DNA from: Obelidium mucronatum
Lineage: Eukaryota; Chytridiomycota; Chytridiomycetes; Chytridiales; Chytriomycetaceae
Assembly (NCBI GenBank): GCA_025765595.1
Contig: JAIVFH010000221.1
Coordinates: forward strand, 1-46,474
Length of the DNA stretch: 46,474 nt
Direction: 5' to 3'
The notes below the pieces were generated by a model, which worked only from the letters and a program-made list of their open reading frames with translations, searched no databases and was not told where the DNA came from. Within the stretch, counting starts at the first letter, position 1, and every line of letters starts with the position of its first letter. This document shows positions 27,421 to 38,535 of the stretch, piece after piece. Made by a program: the position numbers and the translations under genes.

Positions 27421-30400
27421 TTAAATTGAAATCGCGGTAAGAGACATCATGCCAAATCGGGCACGAAGTTTCTTGAATTGATCGCGTCCAAGACACTTGG
27501 TGAGTAAATCGGCTGGCTGGTCAGCGGTCTTGATCCAAGTGACCTTGACTTGTTTTAAATTGACGAGTTCGCGGATATAGTGGTATCGAATATTAATGTG
27601 CTTGGATCGATGTGAGAATACATCGTTATTGCATTGATGAATAGTAGACTGGTTGTCTTCGAATACTTGAATTGGTTTTTCGAGTGGTATGTTGAGTGTA
27701 TCGTATAGCTGAATAAAAGACTGTAGTTCGCGTCCTAATTCGCTGATGGACATATATTCGGCTTCTGTAGATGAGAGTTGAGTGACTGGAGTCTTGGTTG
27801 ATTTCCAGCTGATGACGCCATCCGCGAGAACAACCATGTAGCCAAGCTGCGACTTAGCTTCGTGGTGGATGTTGTACGCGGCGTCGCTGTAGCCGATAGG
27901 ACTTGAATTGCCTTGTTTGGAGTAGAAGATACCGTGGTCTTGTGTATCATGGATGTAGCGGAAGACGCGCATGAGGTCTTCCCAGTGTTGCTGAGATGGT
28001 TTGCTGGAGAAGATAGATAGAAAGGAGATAGCTGTAGAAATGTCCGGGCGAGTGTTGATAGCTGCGTAGTTGAGGCATCCGATGGCTTCAAGGTATAGGG
28101 ATGGGTTGTTGAAGAGGGGGGTGGTGTCTGATGCTGGAGTTGGTGAAAATGAGCTTGGCAAGGGAGTGGAAATTGGATAATGCGAAAAATGCCCCGTAAA
28201 TCGCTCCAAGATTTCCTTGATGTATTTTGATTGGTGGATGAAGATTCCGGAGGGCACGTGTTCAACTTGTATTCCGATTGTGTAGGTAATTTTTCCTAAG
28301 TCTCGCATTTTGAATTCCTTTCCTAAGAGAAATCACGCCCTCATCGATAAGTGCTTGGTCACCAAAGAAACACAAGTCGTCGACGTAGATAGCCAAGTAC
28401 ACAGTCTTGCCATCCACAGTCTTAAAGAAGACGCACGGGTCCGCTTTCGACTGAGTATATCCTGTTTCTTTGAGGTGAGTCGTCAACTTCTTATACCAAA
28501 TACGACCCGCTTGTTTTAATCCGTAAAGTCCTTTTAGGAGTTCATAGACCCTGCCGGTTCCATCGTCGTATCCGGGAGGCTGCTTCATGTACACGGGTTC
28601 GTCGATATCGCCATACAAGTACTGCGGTGCTCACATCGCACATGCGGGTATCCCACCCGTTGATTGCTGTGAGCGATAAAAGCCATCTGAAAGTTGCTGC
28701 GCGCATTACTGGTGAGTGAGTCTCCGTATAATCCAATCCAAATTGTTGAGTATATCCCTGAGCGACTAAACGCGCCTTAAATCTTTCAACAGATCCATCG
28801 CTGTTCAACTTGACCTTATAAACCCATTTGCTGCCGACAATATTGATGCCGTCAGGAGCTTTGACAAGTCTATAGGTCTTGTTGTCCACAAGCGCGTCAA
28901 GTTCGGCTTTTTCGGCTGCAAGCCATTCTTCTTGGAATTTGCTTTTCATGGCTGCGTTCCGTGTCTTTGGTGATTCAGGAGTCTTCGATATTGGAGTCGA
29001 GGTAAGTGGTACGTCGTGTAATTTGTCTTCGATTGTCGCTGATGACCATTCTTCACCAAAAACATGTGTTTCCTCTTCGTCGAGTGTTGGTGAGCACAGC
29101 AGCGTCGTCGCAAGCAATGTCCGTGATTTGCTGAGTCTCTGAGACATTCGTCGCGGCGCCGTTGCTGGTTTTGGTAGTGTTGGTGGTGGCTGCGGCGGCG
29201 GTCGTACCGAAGTGCCAAGACCTTGGCTTGTTAAGGTACGCTTCATCGCACTTTTGAGTGGTTTTGTAGTTTTACTAAGTGTTATTCGTATTGTGATTAG
29301 TGTATCGTCGTTGATTCGAGTGATTGAGGTAAGAGTATATGTGTTTTTGTAATGATGTGTGTTAAAAGTTGTTTTGATTTTTGTAGTGATATTGTATGTG
29401 GAGAGTTTCCTCTCTTCGAGAGTACTTCCAATTGTATGTGGCTACCGTTGATGGAGGTGATCAAGGTATGTAATTGATTTATGTGTTGGGGATCCCGGGA
29501 TCAGGGCTTGGCCCTTATTAATTTAATTTTGTTTGTGTATTGTAGCTTCCCCTCAATCCGTTCCCGTTAAGTCTTACAAGGCGTCCCCCGCAAGTTCCAA
29601 ACAAGATGAATGGTAAGGAAGGATTGGGTTATTGTGTTGTATCTTACGTTTTTGTTAAATGTTGATTTGTGTTTTGTAGTTCAAGTCTCGCGGCGTTCGC
29701 CTTGAGGACGGTGTGGTGTAACTTTGGTTGCTTGCGGTTGGTTCGCAGAGCTTGGAGTGTCTCCGCATCAAGAGGTTTGTGTTTGACTTTTTCCATTATG
29801 TCAAGATAATTTTTAACATTTGTATCCACAGCAACGTTGTCTTGGTTGGTGACTCTGGTAAATTCAAGACCAAGTTGCGTGGAGGTAGCGAATGTTGGTT
29901 GCGGCCACGACGGATATATAGTGGGCTTGAAGATGCAGTCTTTGAATCGAACGAGGTGAACGCGAGCGGTTTCCAAGTCGAGGACAATAACTTGGGATGG
30001 AGTCTTGGATCCAAGGTAAATTCCCTCTTTCCGTGTTGGCTCCATTTTGCTCACAATTTGTGTTGAATACAGGAAGGTATTTGACAGCGCATCCAAAGGG
30101 CTGGAAATGGGACGTTCGAGGACGAATTCCAGAGCTGGCGTATTCAGGACTATCGATATCGCGGGATATAACAGGTAAGACATTGTTGATTTCTGATGCG
30201 TGTTCAAATGCGTATCCCCAATATTCTAACTGGTGCTTTGCATTGATATAGAAAAGTCCTAGCCATCTTGCTCAAGGTTTGAATTGTCCGTTCGGGTCCT
30301 CCATCCATTTGGTGCTGTTCCGGTATTCCTGGCTCGAATGAGATATTGTTGAGTTCGCAATATTTCATGAATGCGGGAGATCTTCCTAGTTCTCCTGGAT

Positions 30401-33400
30401 CCATTCGCATCCGTTTTGTGGTAAGTTGATATTTTGTTATTGTCTTTTGATGAAGTCGGATAGCCCATACTAAGCTTCATCTTTGTGTTCAAGTAGCGCG
30501 ACGTCAGATCTTTTCGAACCATAATCGTTCATCACAAGCGCGTATGGATATTTTCCAAGATGTGGCGGTTTGATTTCAACGACGTCAAATCCAAGTTGTT
30601 CACCAGGTAAATGTTTCTTTGGATCTGACTTAAACGGTTGCTTATTTGTTTTACAACTTTCGCAGGAATCGCATGGCATTGGCTTCGGCGGAAATTGAAT
30701 TGGATGCAAGTCGCTTGAAGTATGATGACGCTGCATGTATCTGAGTCTCGCGTCACTAGCATGTCCAAAGATTCGGTGTCGAAGTTCATAATCCAGTAAG
30801 TCATTTAACATTTGACGCGATGCTCTTTCTAACTGTCCTTTGCTTCAATTCCCTTAGACGCATATTCTGAAGTTTGGCTGAGAGTAGCGAATGGAACTGA
30901 CGCGACTGGTTGGATGGAATGGGATGATTGCGTACTGGAAGAAAGTGGAGTCCATTTCGTTTGATGCATTGGAATAGTGGTTGATGCGGTCCCAAGTCAG
31001 ATGATGGATGGGACTTAAAGATGTAACCGGGAAGTCCTCTTGAAGATTGGAAATGGAGTCCAGCGTCTTCAAGGATCATTGGTCCCGATGAGGTGAGTTA
31101 CAATCTTTGGAGTGAGGCACGCGTCTTTGATTAATAACGCGTATCCATTTTCCAGAATTAATGACTGCGTCTCCAGTTCCAGTAATCTGAAGTGGGGTTC
31201 CATCTTCGTCAGCGGTACCAGAGGTTCGGCTACACGGAGTAAAAGAGACAAAATAATCCGTGGTCTTCAAGCAAGTCTTTCGGCAACCTCCATCAATGAC
31301 GAAGACAAACTTGGTGTTTGTTGGCTGAAACTGGTACAAGAGTTTTGGTGTTTCCTTGATACTGGTAAGTGTTTCAGTGTTGTTGTATAATGTAATGAAT
31401 TCTTCTAATGACTTATCATTCGCAGGGGGGACTGCGTCTGGCTGTGACAAGACCATGTTCTCATCACAGGCCCCCCCGGTGCGGAACGCCCTTTTGAGTT
31501 CGTCATAGAGTTGGATTGTAGTTAGTTTGAATCCAGAATATCTTCGGGAGCTGGATCAATCCTCGAAGGTAAGCTGAATTTGGTTTTTGATGTTGTTGTA
31601 TTTGTTGATTTTGCTGATTGTTTCCATTGTAGGGCACGTTCAGCTTTGCGGAGTTGCGGTTGAATTTTTTGATGAATGATGGAATCAGGAACGGCTTTGT
31701 CTTTCCGTCGCTTCTTCTTAGTGGTAGCAGTAGTAGTTGAAGGTATTTGATTTTCATCTTCTTCCATTTGATGTGACGCTGATGTATTGATGACTTGAGT
31801 TATAGGTGGCGCGTCAACTTCAAGTCCATCTTTCGGCCAACTTAGTGCTGGCCCCGGTAAAAACCCGCAGGGACCATAGTACCCGACCCAGAAGCTAAGT
31901 TATTTGCCTGGGTATTTATAGTATTTATGGTTTGCTGATCATTGATAACTGTAGGTTGCTGCTGAAATGTAACTGTAGGTTGTTGTTGAGCAGCAGGCGG
32001 TGGTGGAAGTTGTTGTTGCGGAACCATCAGTGATTGCTGTTGATAGTAGACGGGTTGCTGCCATTGATAGTTGTCAAAAGGAGCATTGAATAATGCGTTT
32101 TGCGGCTTCGAAAGTAGTTGTTGGATCAGCGGATGTTTGACAATGTCATTGCGGATCCTGTTTGGTGGCAGCAGCGGCTTCCCCTGAGGGAATGGAAGTA
32201 GCGCGTTGAATGGATAGTCCTGGGACTTGAAGCATTGAACGTGAAAGTGATTGCCCCCGCAAGTTTTGCAGGGACTTGGAGGTTGTTGAGTTGTGAACTC
32301 TAAGGCGTGTAAGCGGTGAGTGGGTTGGTTACTATTAACAGGAAATTGTCTTCCCTGGTTAACGTATCCTCCCCTATTAGAATTCCCGCCTCCACGATTC
32401 CATTGGGTGTTCTGAGCTGGATAAGGTCCAGGGCGACCGCTCGCGTTGTTGTAACTTCAGCGACCACGGCCTCTACCACGCCCACGGAAACCTCCTCGCC
32501 CAGTCCCATTGGAGTTGAAGTTGCTGCTTCCGTTGGGTTGTCCACTTCCAAGGAGCAAGGCAAAATCATTAGCAGTCTTCTTTGGTTTGAAGCCAATCAT
32601 CTTCTCAGTCTCCAAGAGTTCCTTCAAGAGATCACTGAGGTTTGTAATTTCAAGACTTTTGATTCTTTGAATTTGATGACCAAAAGATTGTTTATAGAGT
32701 GCGTCAATGACATGGTTGATAACTTCAGTGAGATTGACGAATGGACGAAATGCGGCATTAGTTGGATCAGCGCGCATCTTGGTAAGGATATTTGAGAATC
32801 GGTTGTAGTATTCACTAATTGATTCATGCGACAGATGTTGAAGTGTGATCCATTCTTTAATAGTCTCCTTTGTATCAGTCCTTGTCTGTGCATTGTAGTA
32901 TGTCTGGAGGTTTCGAATCCAGGTACGTGCACACTTTGTGTTTTGCTGACAAATATTCAATAGGGCAGCAGAGATATTCCACTTGATGATACGTAGGGGT
33001 GGCGATCGAGTACCAGATCAGGTTTCATGACCAGGTATACCTGGTCACGTGACAGTACCAGGTTTTGATTCTGTCTGTACCTGCAGGTTGAAGGACAAAA
33101 GGTCTATATTCCTCTTCCCCAACTCCCTTGTTAAAAGGAAAACAAACCAGCAATAAATGAATATCCTAAAACTAAATGTATTAAAGAAAATTGAATTATG
33201 GCCATTTCTAGCTGCTGGTCGGAATGCAGTCGGAATGTATGAATATCAAAATCTTCTTTATTTCAATCAATAAAAAACAGAAACTTTACAGATTCAATCT
33301 AGACTATGTTCTGAGAAGATACTGTTAGTGTGGAGCCAATGAAAGCTTGATGGCTGATGCTGTCTGTATTGTGCGCACCAGAACCCACGGCTCCACCAAA

Positions 33401-34801
33401 ACAAGCAGCAACCCAACCAAACTTTTCGAATTCCATCAAAATGCTTTCGAAAAATTATTGGCAGCAGCTGAGGGCATAAGTACAATACCTGTTGGGTGTA
33501 GATGTAAGAAATCGATTCCTCCAACACCAAAGATAATAAATTACCTGAACAGTGCTAAATGTAGTCTTTATCCTTATAGGATCCCGTCATTTAATCAGGC
33601 GAATTTTAACGTCACTGGATTCGTATTTTGATGCTCGGCTGGAAGGAAGCCACATCTGACAGTCGGAGTGATTCATAAATATTTTAGAATGATATTAACG
33701 CAGTTTTTACATGATTGGGAGGCCTAGGGGCTGTGCTTCTGTCATGTACGTGAACCACCTGTAAATAAAAAGCAACTTGGTGAACTGCAGCACACATAAA
33801 AAAAGGGCAATTAATAGAATGATAAGAAAGCAATCAGCGGAAATATTAGGAAAATACCGATTGTGGTTTTGCAATTTTTGTAGGCAGATCGTTGCAGTTG
33901 CTTCTACAACTCAGATAACTTGACCATGCCACGCAGCGAAACAGCTGAATAAGAAAAATTCAAACAAATAATCAATACGAATATAATCAGCTTACTATCT
34001 AGCAGCTCAGTTATTGCAAGGTCACGGTGGACTGGGAATTCCCTGATCACACATTGTTCGCCAATTCTTTGTGTCGTCTGTGTGACATACTCAGCACTGA
34101 GCAGCGGTATTGATCGCTTGCAGAGACAGCATATGGATTATTCTGGAGTGGTTGATGACGGTGGAGGACGGTACCCTATCTGAGATTCATGTTTGTCAGT
34201 TTTCTAGAACAATATTTAAATAATATTCTCCTTTATTCTACACAAAAAAGACAGTGAGACACACTCCCATTACTACTAAAATATAATATCTTTTGTTTCC
34301 GACTTAGCGTGTAAGTTTGCAGTCAATTGGCCGTGTCATCAACAGACCCCCCCCCCCCCCCCCCCCCCAGCACCTGCATGACCAGGTAGGACCCTCCGAC
34401 CCCCAGGTATACCTGATGAGTCATACCTGCAGGTACCGGGTTTTCACCAGGTACCCACCCCTAACATTGATACGTTGCATCATCTTGTTGTTCGCGTATG
34501 ACCCTGGACAAGTATTTGGAACATCAGTCAGCTGAAGAACCCATGGATCGTTCGGGTCTTCAGGATTATCCCAGACTGCAAGTTCAAGAAGCTGCGGATC
34601 AGCCGTGATTGCACCATTTGGACCATAAGGAACCAAGTAGTTGTTGATATTGTCGTCGTGGGACTCTTGGTCAAGACGAATAGTGTGGAGAACATTGTGT
34701 TGGGCTGCAACACCTTCAATATCGTCAACCCACTGGTGGAAATCGCTGATGTTGTCATGATCAAGCGTAAAAGTGGTTTTCAAGTTGTTGTTTGTTGTCA
34801 T
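27421..34801 (-). pseudogene. Decayed Ty1/copia gag-pol
   Basis: Pieces in order: gag N-terminus (34801 to about 34478, then hAT insert), gag C-terminus and zinc knuckle CKTCGGNHFHVQC (about 32994-32240), and Gln-rich linker. Next: protease region FVIDGGCRKT (about 31340), GAG-pre-integrase/integrase (HRIFGHASDARLRYMQ with CDSCESC, about 30780; RTIQTLSKMARTF, about 30290), RT (KARLVAQGYTQQF; LYGLKQAGRIWYKKL; IYVDDLCFFG) and RNase H (ADLLTKCLGRD). Many single-base shifts split it (e.g. about 28310, 28625, 30200), plus an in-frame TGA near 32455. The order IN before RT defines the copia type. Not functional. Confidence 0.9.
32995..34467. mobile_element. hAT-like element, 1.47 kb, 8-bp target duplication
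   Basis: TGATACGT flanks it on both sides (32987-32994 and 34468-34475). Ends AGGGGTGGCGATC and GTACCCACCCCT(AACAT) give the AGGGGTGG inverted terminus typical of many hAT elements; the right end has 5 extra bases. Subterminal palindromes CCAGGTATACCTGG lie at both ends. No hAT transposase is visible, so it is non-autonomous. A run of 22 C lies at 34347-34368. It interrupts gag of the decayed copia element. Confidence 0.8.
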
Positions 34802-35084
34802 TTTTGTTGAAGTCAGAAAAAATTTTGAGGCGTAGTAGTTGGGGGTTGGTTGAGTTTCAAGTGTTTCAAGTAGTAGAAAGTTGTAGTTGTTGAAGTTGAA
34901 TAAACTTGTTTTAATAAGTAGATTAAGCTGTTTGTAGTAGAGTTAGAAGCTGTAGCGGCTTTGGTAGTAGCGGCTGAGGTGCTTGTGTAACAGTAGATGC
35001 TTGAACGTTCCGGCTTTTTAAGGGTTCCCTGACTAATTGGTACAGGAAAATTTAACAGATGTTGAGTAATAAGACTTCTTAATC

Positions 35085-35226
35085 TGTTGTAGAGGGACTG
35101 GAAGCGGTGCTGGTTCTGTAGACAGGTGAGCTGATCGTTGTGGACACTAGAGAGATTTTGGAGAGAATTCTTAAACTTTATTCCCAAACATGGAGCTTGC
35201 AACATGAGTTTCATGTGCCTCCAACA
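35085..35226 (-). repeat. 5' LTR of decayed copia element (142 bp)
   Basis: Same length and nearly the same sequence as 26670-26811; TG...CA termini. No convincing tRNA primer site was identified next to it. Confidence 0.9.
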
Positions 35227-35342
35227 AATTGGACTTTGTTAAATGAGTAAAACTTATGAAATTTTATCATATTTTACTCATCTGACAAGCTGGTTGCACA
35301 TGATAATTATATTTTGTCATGTCAAGACATGCAGTGTTCAAC

Positions 35343-35485
35343 AACCCCTCTAGCTCAGTTGGTAAGGCACTCATGAGGTGTGTAGGCCAGGGATTCAATT
35401 TTTCCAGTAGGTAAATTTTATTTAATAAAAATTTCTGGAGAAAGCCAAACTCTCCCCAACCTCCCCCATGAGTAAAAGAACCCTG
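35343..35485 (+). mobile_element. tRNA-derived SINE A, copy 2
   Basis: Head CTCTAGCTCAGTTGGTAAGG, B-box-like GGGATTCAATTTTTCC, tail AAAATTTCTGGAGAAAGCC, then CTCTCCCCAACCTCCCCCAT and GAGTAAAAGAACCC. More diverged than the other copies. Confidence 0.7.
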
Positions 35486-35509
35486 ATTGGATTTATCTAA
35501 TGCAGCATT

Positions 35510-36165
35510 TTCAAAGTGTGTAAGGACTCGTGTAAGGCTCGTGTAACGCTCGTGTAACGTCTTTTAACTAATATGGATTTGTGTCACCTCATTCAACTGA
35601 TGCTTGAAGTATCAAAGAGATGAGAGTACTGCATAAGGTTTTTTCCCATGAAGGTCACATCTTGTGTAACATTATTGCATAGTGTCTAAGAGTACTATTC
35701 TTTATTGTATTAATTGAAATAGTGTTTTTTTCATCATCTTAGAACTTGTGTAATGTCATTTTCCAGGTTAACCTTATAGTGCAGTTCTGAAAATTTTACA
35801 GAATCTGATGGGGAAAGAAGTTTTTCACACAAAGTACTCTTGTGTAACGTCATTTTTAAGATGACTGGATGAGGTTGTTCCCAAAATTCAACATTTGATT
35901 GGGCGAAACATTTGTCATCACCAATTGCCTTGTGTAGCGTTATTTTTCAAGTGAGCCGATAAAATCATTCCTGCAAATTTCCGAATCTGGTGTAACGTTA
36001 TTTTTCAAGTGAGCCGAAAAAATCATTCCTACAAATTCCGAATCTGGTGTAACGTCATTTTTCAACTGAGCCGATAAAATCATTCCTGCAAATTTCCGAA
36101 TCTGATTGGCCATGATAGTTTTCACACCCACTGTCCTTGTGTAACATCGTTTCTTGGGTCATTCC
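35510..36165. repeat. Dispersed repeat R1 copy 2 with multiple TGTGTAACGTCATTTT motifs
   Basis: About ten irregularly spaced versions of (C)TTGTGTAACGTCATTTT, including a short tandem cluster (GTGTAAGG/GTGTAACG at 35530-35565). From 35950 three tandem units of about 60 bp carry GAGCCGATAAAATCATTCCT and GCAAATTTCCGAATCTG. Collinear with 25669-25830. No gene; the open minus frame at 35940-36131 is a repeat effect. Confidence 0.75.
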
Positions 36166-36169
36166 CAAA

Positions 36170-36412
36170 ATTCGACAGTCTAAATTAGACAGTCTGAATT
36201 AGACAGTCTAAATTTAATTGTCTAATTGCACTGTCTAATTCAGACAGTCTAAATTAGACAGTCTAATTGGACAGTCTAATTGCACTGTCTGAATTAGACC
36301 GTCTAAATTAGACAGTCTGAATTAAATTAGACAGTCTGAATTAGACCGTCTAAATTAGACAGTCTGAATTAAATTAGACAGTCTGAATTAGACAGTCTAA
36401 ATTAGACCTTTT
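36170..36412. repeat. TTAGACAGTCTAA near-palindromic array, copy 2
   Basis: About 18 units of 12-13 bp built from AGACAGTCT/AGACCGTCT/AGACAGTCTGAATT. Each half-site TTAGAC is followed by GTCTAA, so the array can fold as serial hairpins. Ends ATTAGACCTT, as the copy at 25.9 kb does. Confidence 0.9.
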
Positions 36413-36753
36413 TCCAATAACTGAAATTTATGATATTTCAAAGTTTGTGTGTCATTTTATCTCATCTGACAAGCAGTTACTTTTGGAATCTGAGAGTCAC
36501 TGGTTCAATCCCCAGCATTGTCAACTTTTGGTTGTTTTTCAATTGTTTCAACTTTCTGATAATCTATCCGTCAGTCTAATATGTGGTAAAAAGATCACGA
36601 ATTTGGAAAGCAGAGTTTGACTGAATATCTCTATTTGGTCTTGTCACGACTCTTTATGCTATCCATAAACTCAGTTTGATAGTGCAAGCTTCTAACTTGG
36701 ACTGTCTATTGTTTTATATGAGAACCATATATAATCATGTCAAGGTAGATTAC
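36413..36753. other. Spacer, one B-box-like motif
   Basis: No gene. GGTTCAATCCC (36502-36512) after TCTGAGAGTCACT resembles a pol III B box, perhaps a relic SINE; no clear A box. Confidence 0.35.
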
Positions 36754-36874
36754 ATGGCCGTAGCCCAGTTGGTACGGCACCAAGGAGTAGTGTAAGCCAG
36801 GGGTTCAATCCTCCGAGGTAGCAACTTTTATATAATAAAAATTTCCGGAGAAACCCTAACTCTCCCCAACTTCC
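36754..36874 (+). mobile_element. tRNA-derived SINE A, copy 3 (split by young copia)
   Basis: Head CGTAGCCCAGTTGGTACGGC, B-box-like GGGGTTCAATCCTCC, tail AATTTCCGGAGAAACCCTAA then CTCTCCCCAACTTCC. The tail resumes after the copia element at 45066 (CTTCCCTCATGAGTAAAGAA). CTTCC (36870-36874 and 45066-45070) is the 5-bp target duplication. Confidence 0.8.
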
Positions 36875-37347
36875 TGACAGTTATTATGATGTGTGGTATT
36901 TTGTTGTCAATAAATCTCATGTGTGCTACACATGAAAAGACTCTTAATCCAATACACACAACATCCTAACTTATTCTAGTGAACTAAATCGTATGTAGAA
37001 TATAATAAACATGCTAGTTTTATTTAATTGCTACAACGCGTAATCTAATATATCCCATCTGGATTCTAAGGTTGATACGTGGTCAGCTTTCCTTGGAAGC
37101 AATAAAGCCAGACGTACAACTTTGGAAGAAAGACTCGTGAATGGTATTCACTCGTGGACCATGGTATAATTAGAATAAGGGTGTTAGTATGAAATGAGGC
37201 GTTAGTGTGTTCTGGGGAAAATACCTGAAACATGTGTTTCAGACTAACTCCGGGTATAAATACAAAGAAGTGTTAGAAGGAAAAGAGAAGAACATTCCAC
37301 GAAACAAGTGTGCTAAACACACTGACCACTCACCGTGATCTTTGACA
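36875..37347 (+). repeat. 5' LTR of young copia element (473 bp)
   Basis: Begins TGACAGTTATTATGATG, ends CCGTGATCTTTGACA. TATA-like GGGTATAAATACAAAG at about 37252-37267 is a likely promoter, and AATAAA/AATAAAC motifs occur upstream. The sequence just after it (CAAAGTTGTAGTTTAAG) should include the primer site, but I cannot assign the tRNA. Confidence 0.95.
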
Positions 37348-37427
37348 CAAAGTTGTAGTTTAAGTGCTATGGGTCTCCGATCGAGTACTCACTGAGCGGA
37401 GCTTGCTCCAATCAGCTGAGTTGAAAT

Positions 37428-37555
37428 CGATGTCGACGGAAGACACCAAAACCGCTATAAGCGAGAACAAAGGGTTGACTGAGTACGACTGCGGTTTAAA
37501 CGATCTCTTGATCGAACCTGTGGAAGTTGAAATTGATGTCAGTCACATCCCATAA
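37428..37555 (+). CDS. Short leader ORF in young copia, ~42 aa
   Basis: ATG 37428 (MSTEDTKTAISENK) to TAA near 37553-37555. Acidic, no domain. It may be a uORF or a spliced leader exon of the transcript rather than a real protein. Confidence 0.3.
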
Positions 37556-37723
37556 ATTTGAACCCAACAAAAGAACTTATCTCAACCACATAGCATAAGC
37601 TATAGTAACCGAGATCTGTGATTGAGTTGGAAGTCTGGAGTTTGATTCAAAGTCATTTTCCTATGACACATTGTGTTGGAAAAATAGTGACAGTGAAGAA
37701 AAACTACAAAATAAATTGTTGAA

Positions 37724-38074
37724 ATGTCAGAAACTGACGATCACATGCCTGAACTCATAGATTCTACAAACTGGAGATCCCAGTGCGAGACTGAGATGGC
37801 AGAAATCGCAGCGAAGATGGCATATCAAATAATCCAAGGCGATCCAACCAACCACAAGTGGGCAAACCTCTCCAAAGAAGAGAGAGTGGAACTCATCGAA
37901 AGTTGGAGATCTTCTGGATTCCTGGTTAAATTGAGTAACGCGGAACTTCGCTATAGTCTCACATTAGTGGGCCTAATGGATAGTGGAGACGATCACAGTG
38001 CAGGAGAAAACAATGAACAAACAGAAACTCCTAAAACTGAAACCGAAAGCACGCCATTCAATTTAAACAGATAA
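37724..38074 (+). CDS. Extra ORF upstream of gag in young copia, 116 aa
   Basis: ATG 37724 (MSETDDHMPELIDSTNW) to TAA 38072-38074, followed by AATAAA-rich sequence. Acidic, with a helical centre (LSKEERVELIESWRSSGFLV) and a Glu/Thr-rich tail. Ty1/copia elements normally start with gag, so a separate ORF in the leader is unusual. Intact in a young element, which argues it is kept. It may be a small accessory protein or an alternative gag-like product; no homology recognised. Confidence 0.55.
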   Translation: MSETDDHMPELIDSTNWRSQCETEMAEIAAKMAYQIIQGDPTNHKWANLSKEERVELIESWRSSGFLVKLSNAELRYSLTLVGLMDSGDDHSAGENNEQTETPKTETESTPFNLNR

Positions 38075-38535
38075 AAATAAATAAAGATTTATTTTAGATT
38101 TAAAATTAGTAGTGTATACCAAAAGGTTGTTTGCACAAGAATGAAATTTCACATAAGTCCTAGAAACAAAACTACCGCGTTTTCGAAAGTAGAAACTAAA
38201 TTAGAATACATGAAAAGCACTGTATCTGAAGTTTCAATCAATTCGATGCCCCCGCGACTGTGTTAAAAACGTTTAAAGTGAACTTTTATGGAAATAAACG
38301 CGTAAACCAAACCAATTTTGGCGCCCCACAGCGCCTCTTTGAGGATCAAATCAGCGTGAATTAAGGTGCTAAATCTGTAAATTAGACAGATAGGCGCCAA
38401 GAGGCACCAATGCTACACTCACAAGAGATCACCAAATGAGGAGTGAAGGACGGCAAATCACACACAAAGATGAAAATCTGAAATAAAGAAAATAATTAAA
38501 CCTGTGAAATCCAAAACAGTTATTAAAGAGGGAAT
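38075..38535. other. Untranslated spacer before gag
   Basis: AT-rich, with AATAAA-type motifs (38086-38096) and GCGCC repeats (GGCGCCCCACAGCGCC; GATAGGCGCCAAGAGGCACC), which may form RNA structure, e.g. a packaging or dimerisation signal. No ORF. Confidence 0.35.

Larger units (their letters stand above)
26670..35226 (-). mobile_element. Decayed Ty1/copia retrotransposon with 142-bp LTRs
   Basis: Minus-strand order: 5' LTR (35226-35085), gag, protease, integrase, RT-RNase H, 3' region with a tRNA-like insert, PPT, 3' LTR (26811-26670). No target duplication matches across the ends (CAAGG versus AATTG), so the outer edges were rearranged. A hAT-like element interrupts gag. Confidence 0.9.

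Noticed and set aside
34347..34368. Run of 22 C as a functional element
   Set aside because: Homopolymer inside a non-autonomous transposon, of uncertain sequencing accuracy; no function can be supported.
26665..35231. Target-site duplication for the old copia element
   Set aside because: CAAGG and AATTG do not match; the 8-base similarity to RT sequence at the right flank (AAATTGGA) is likely chance.
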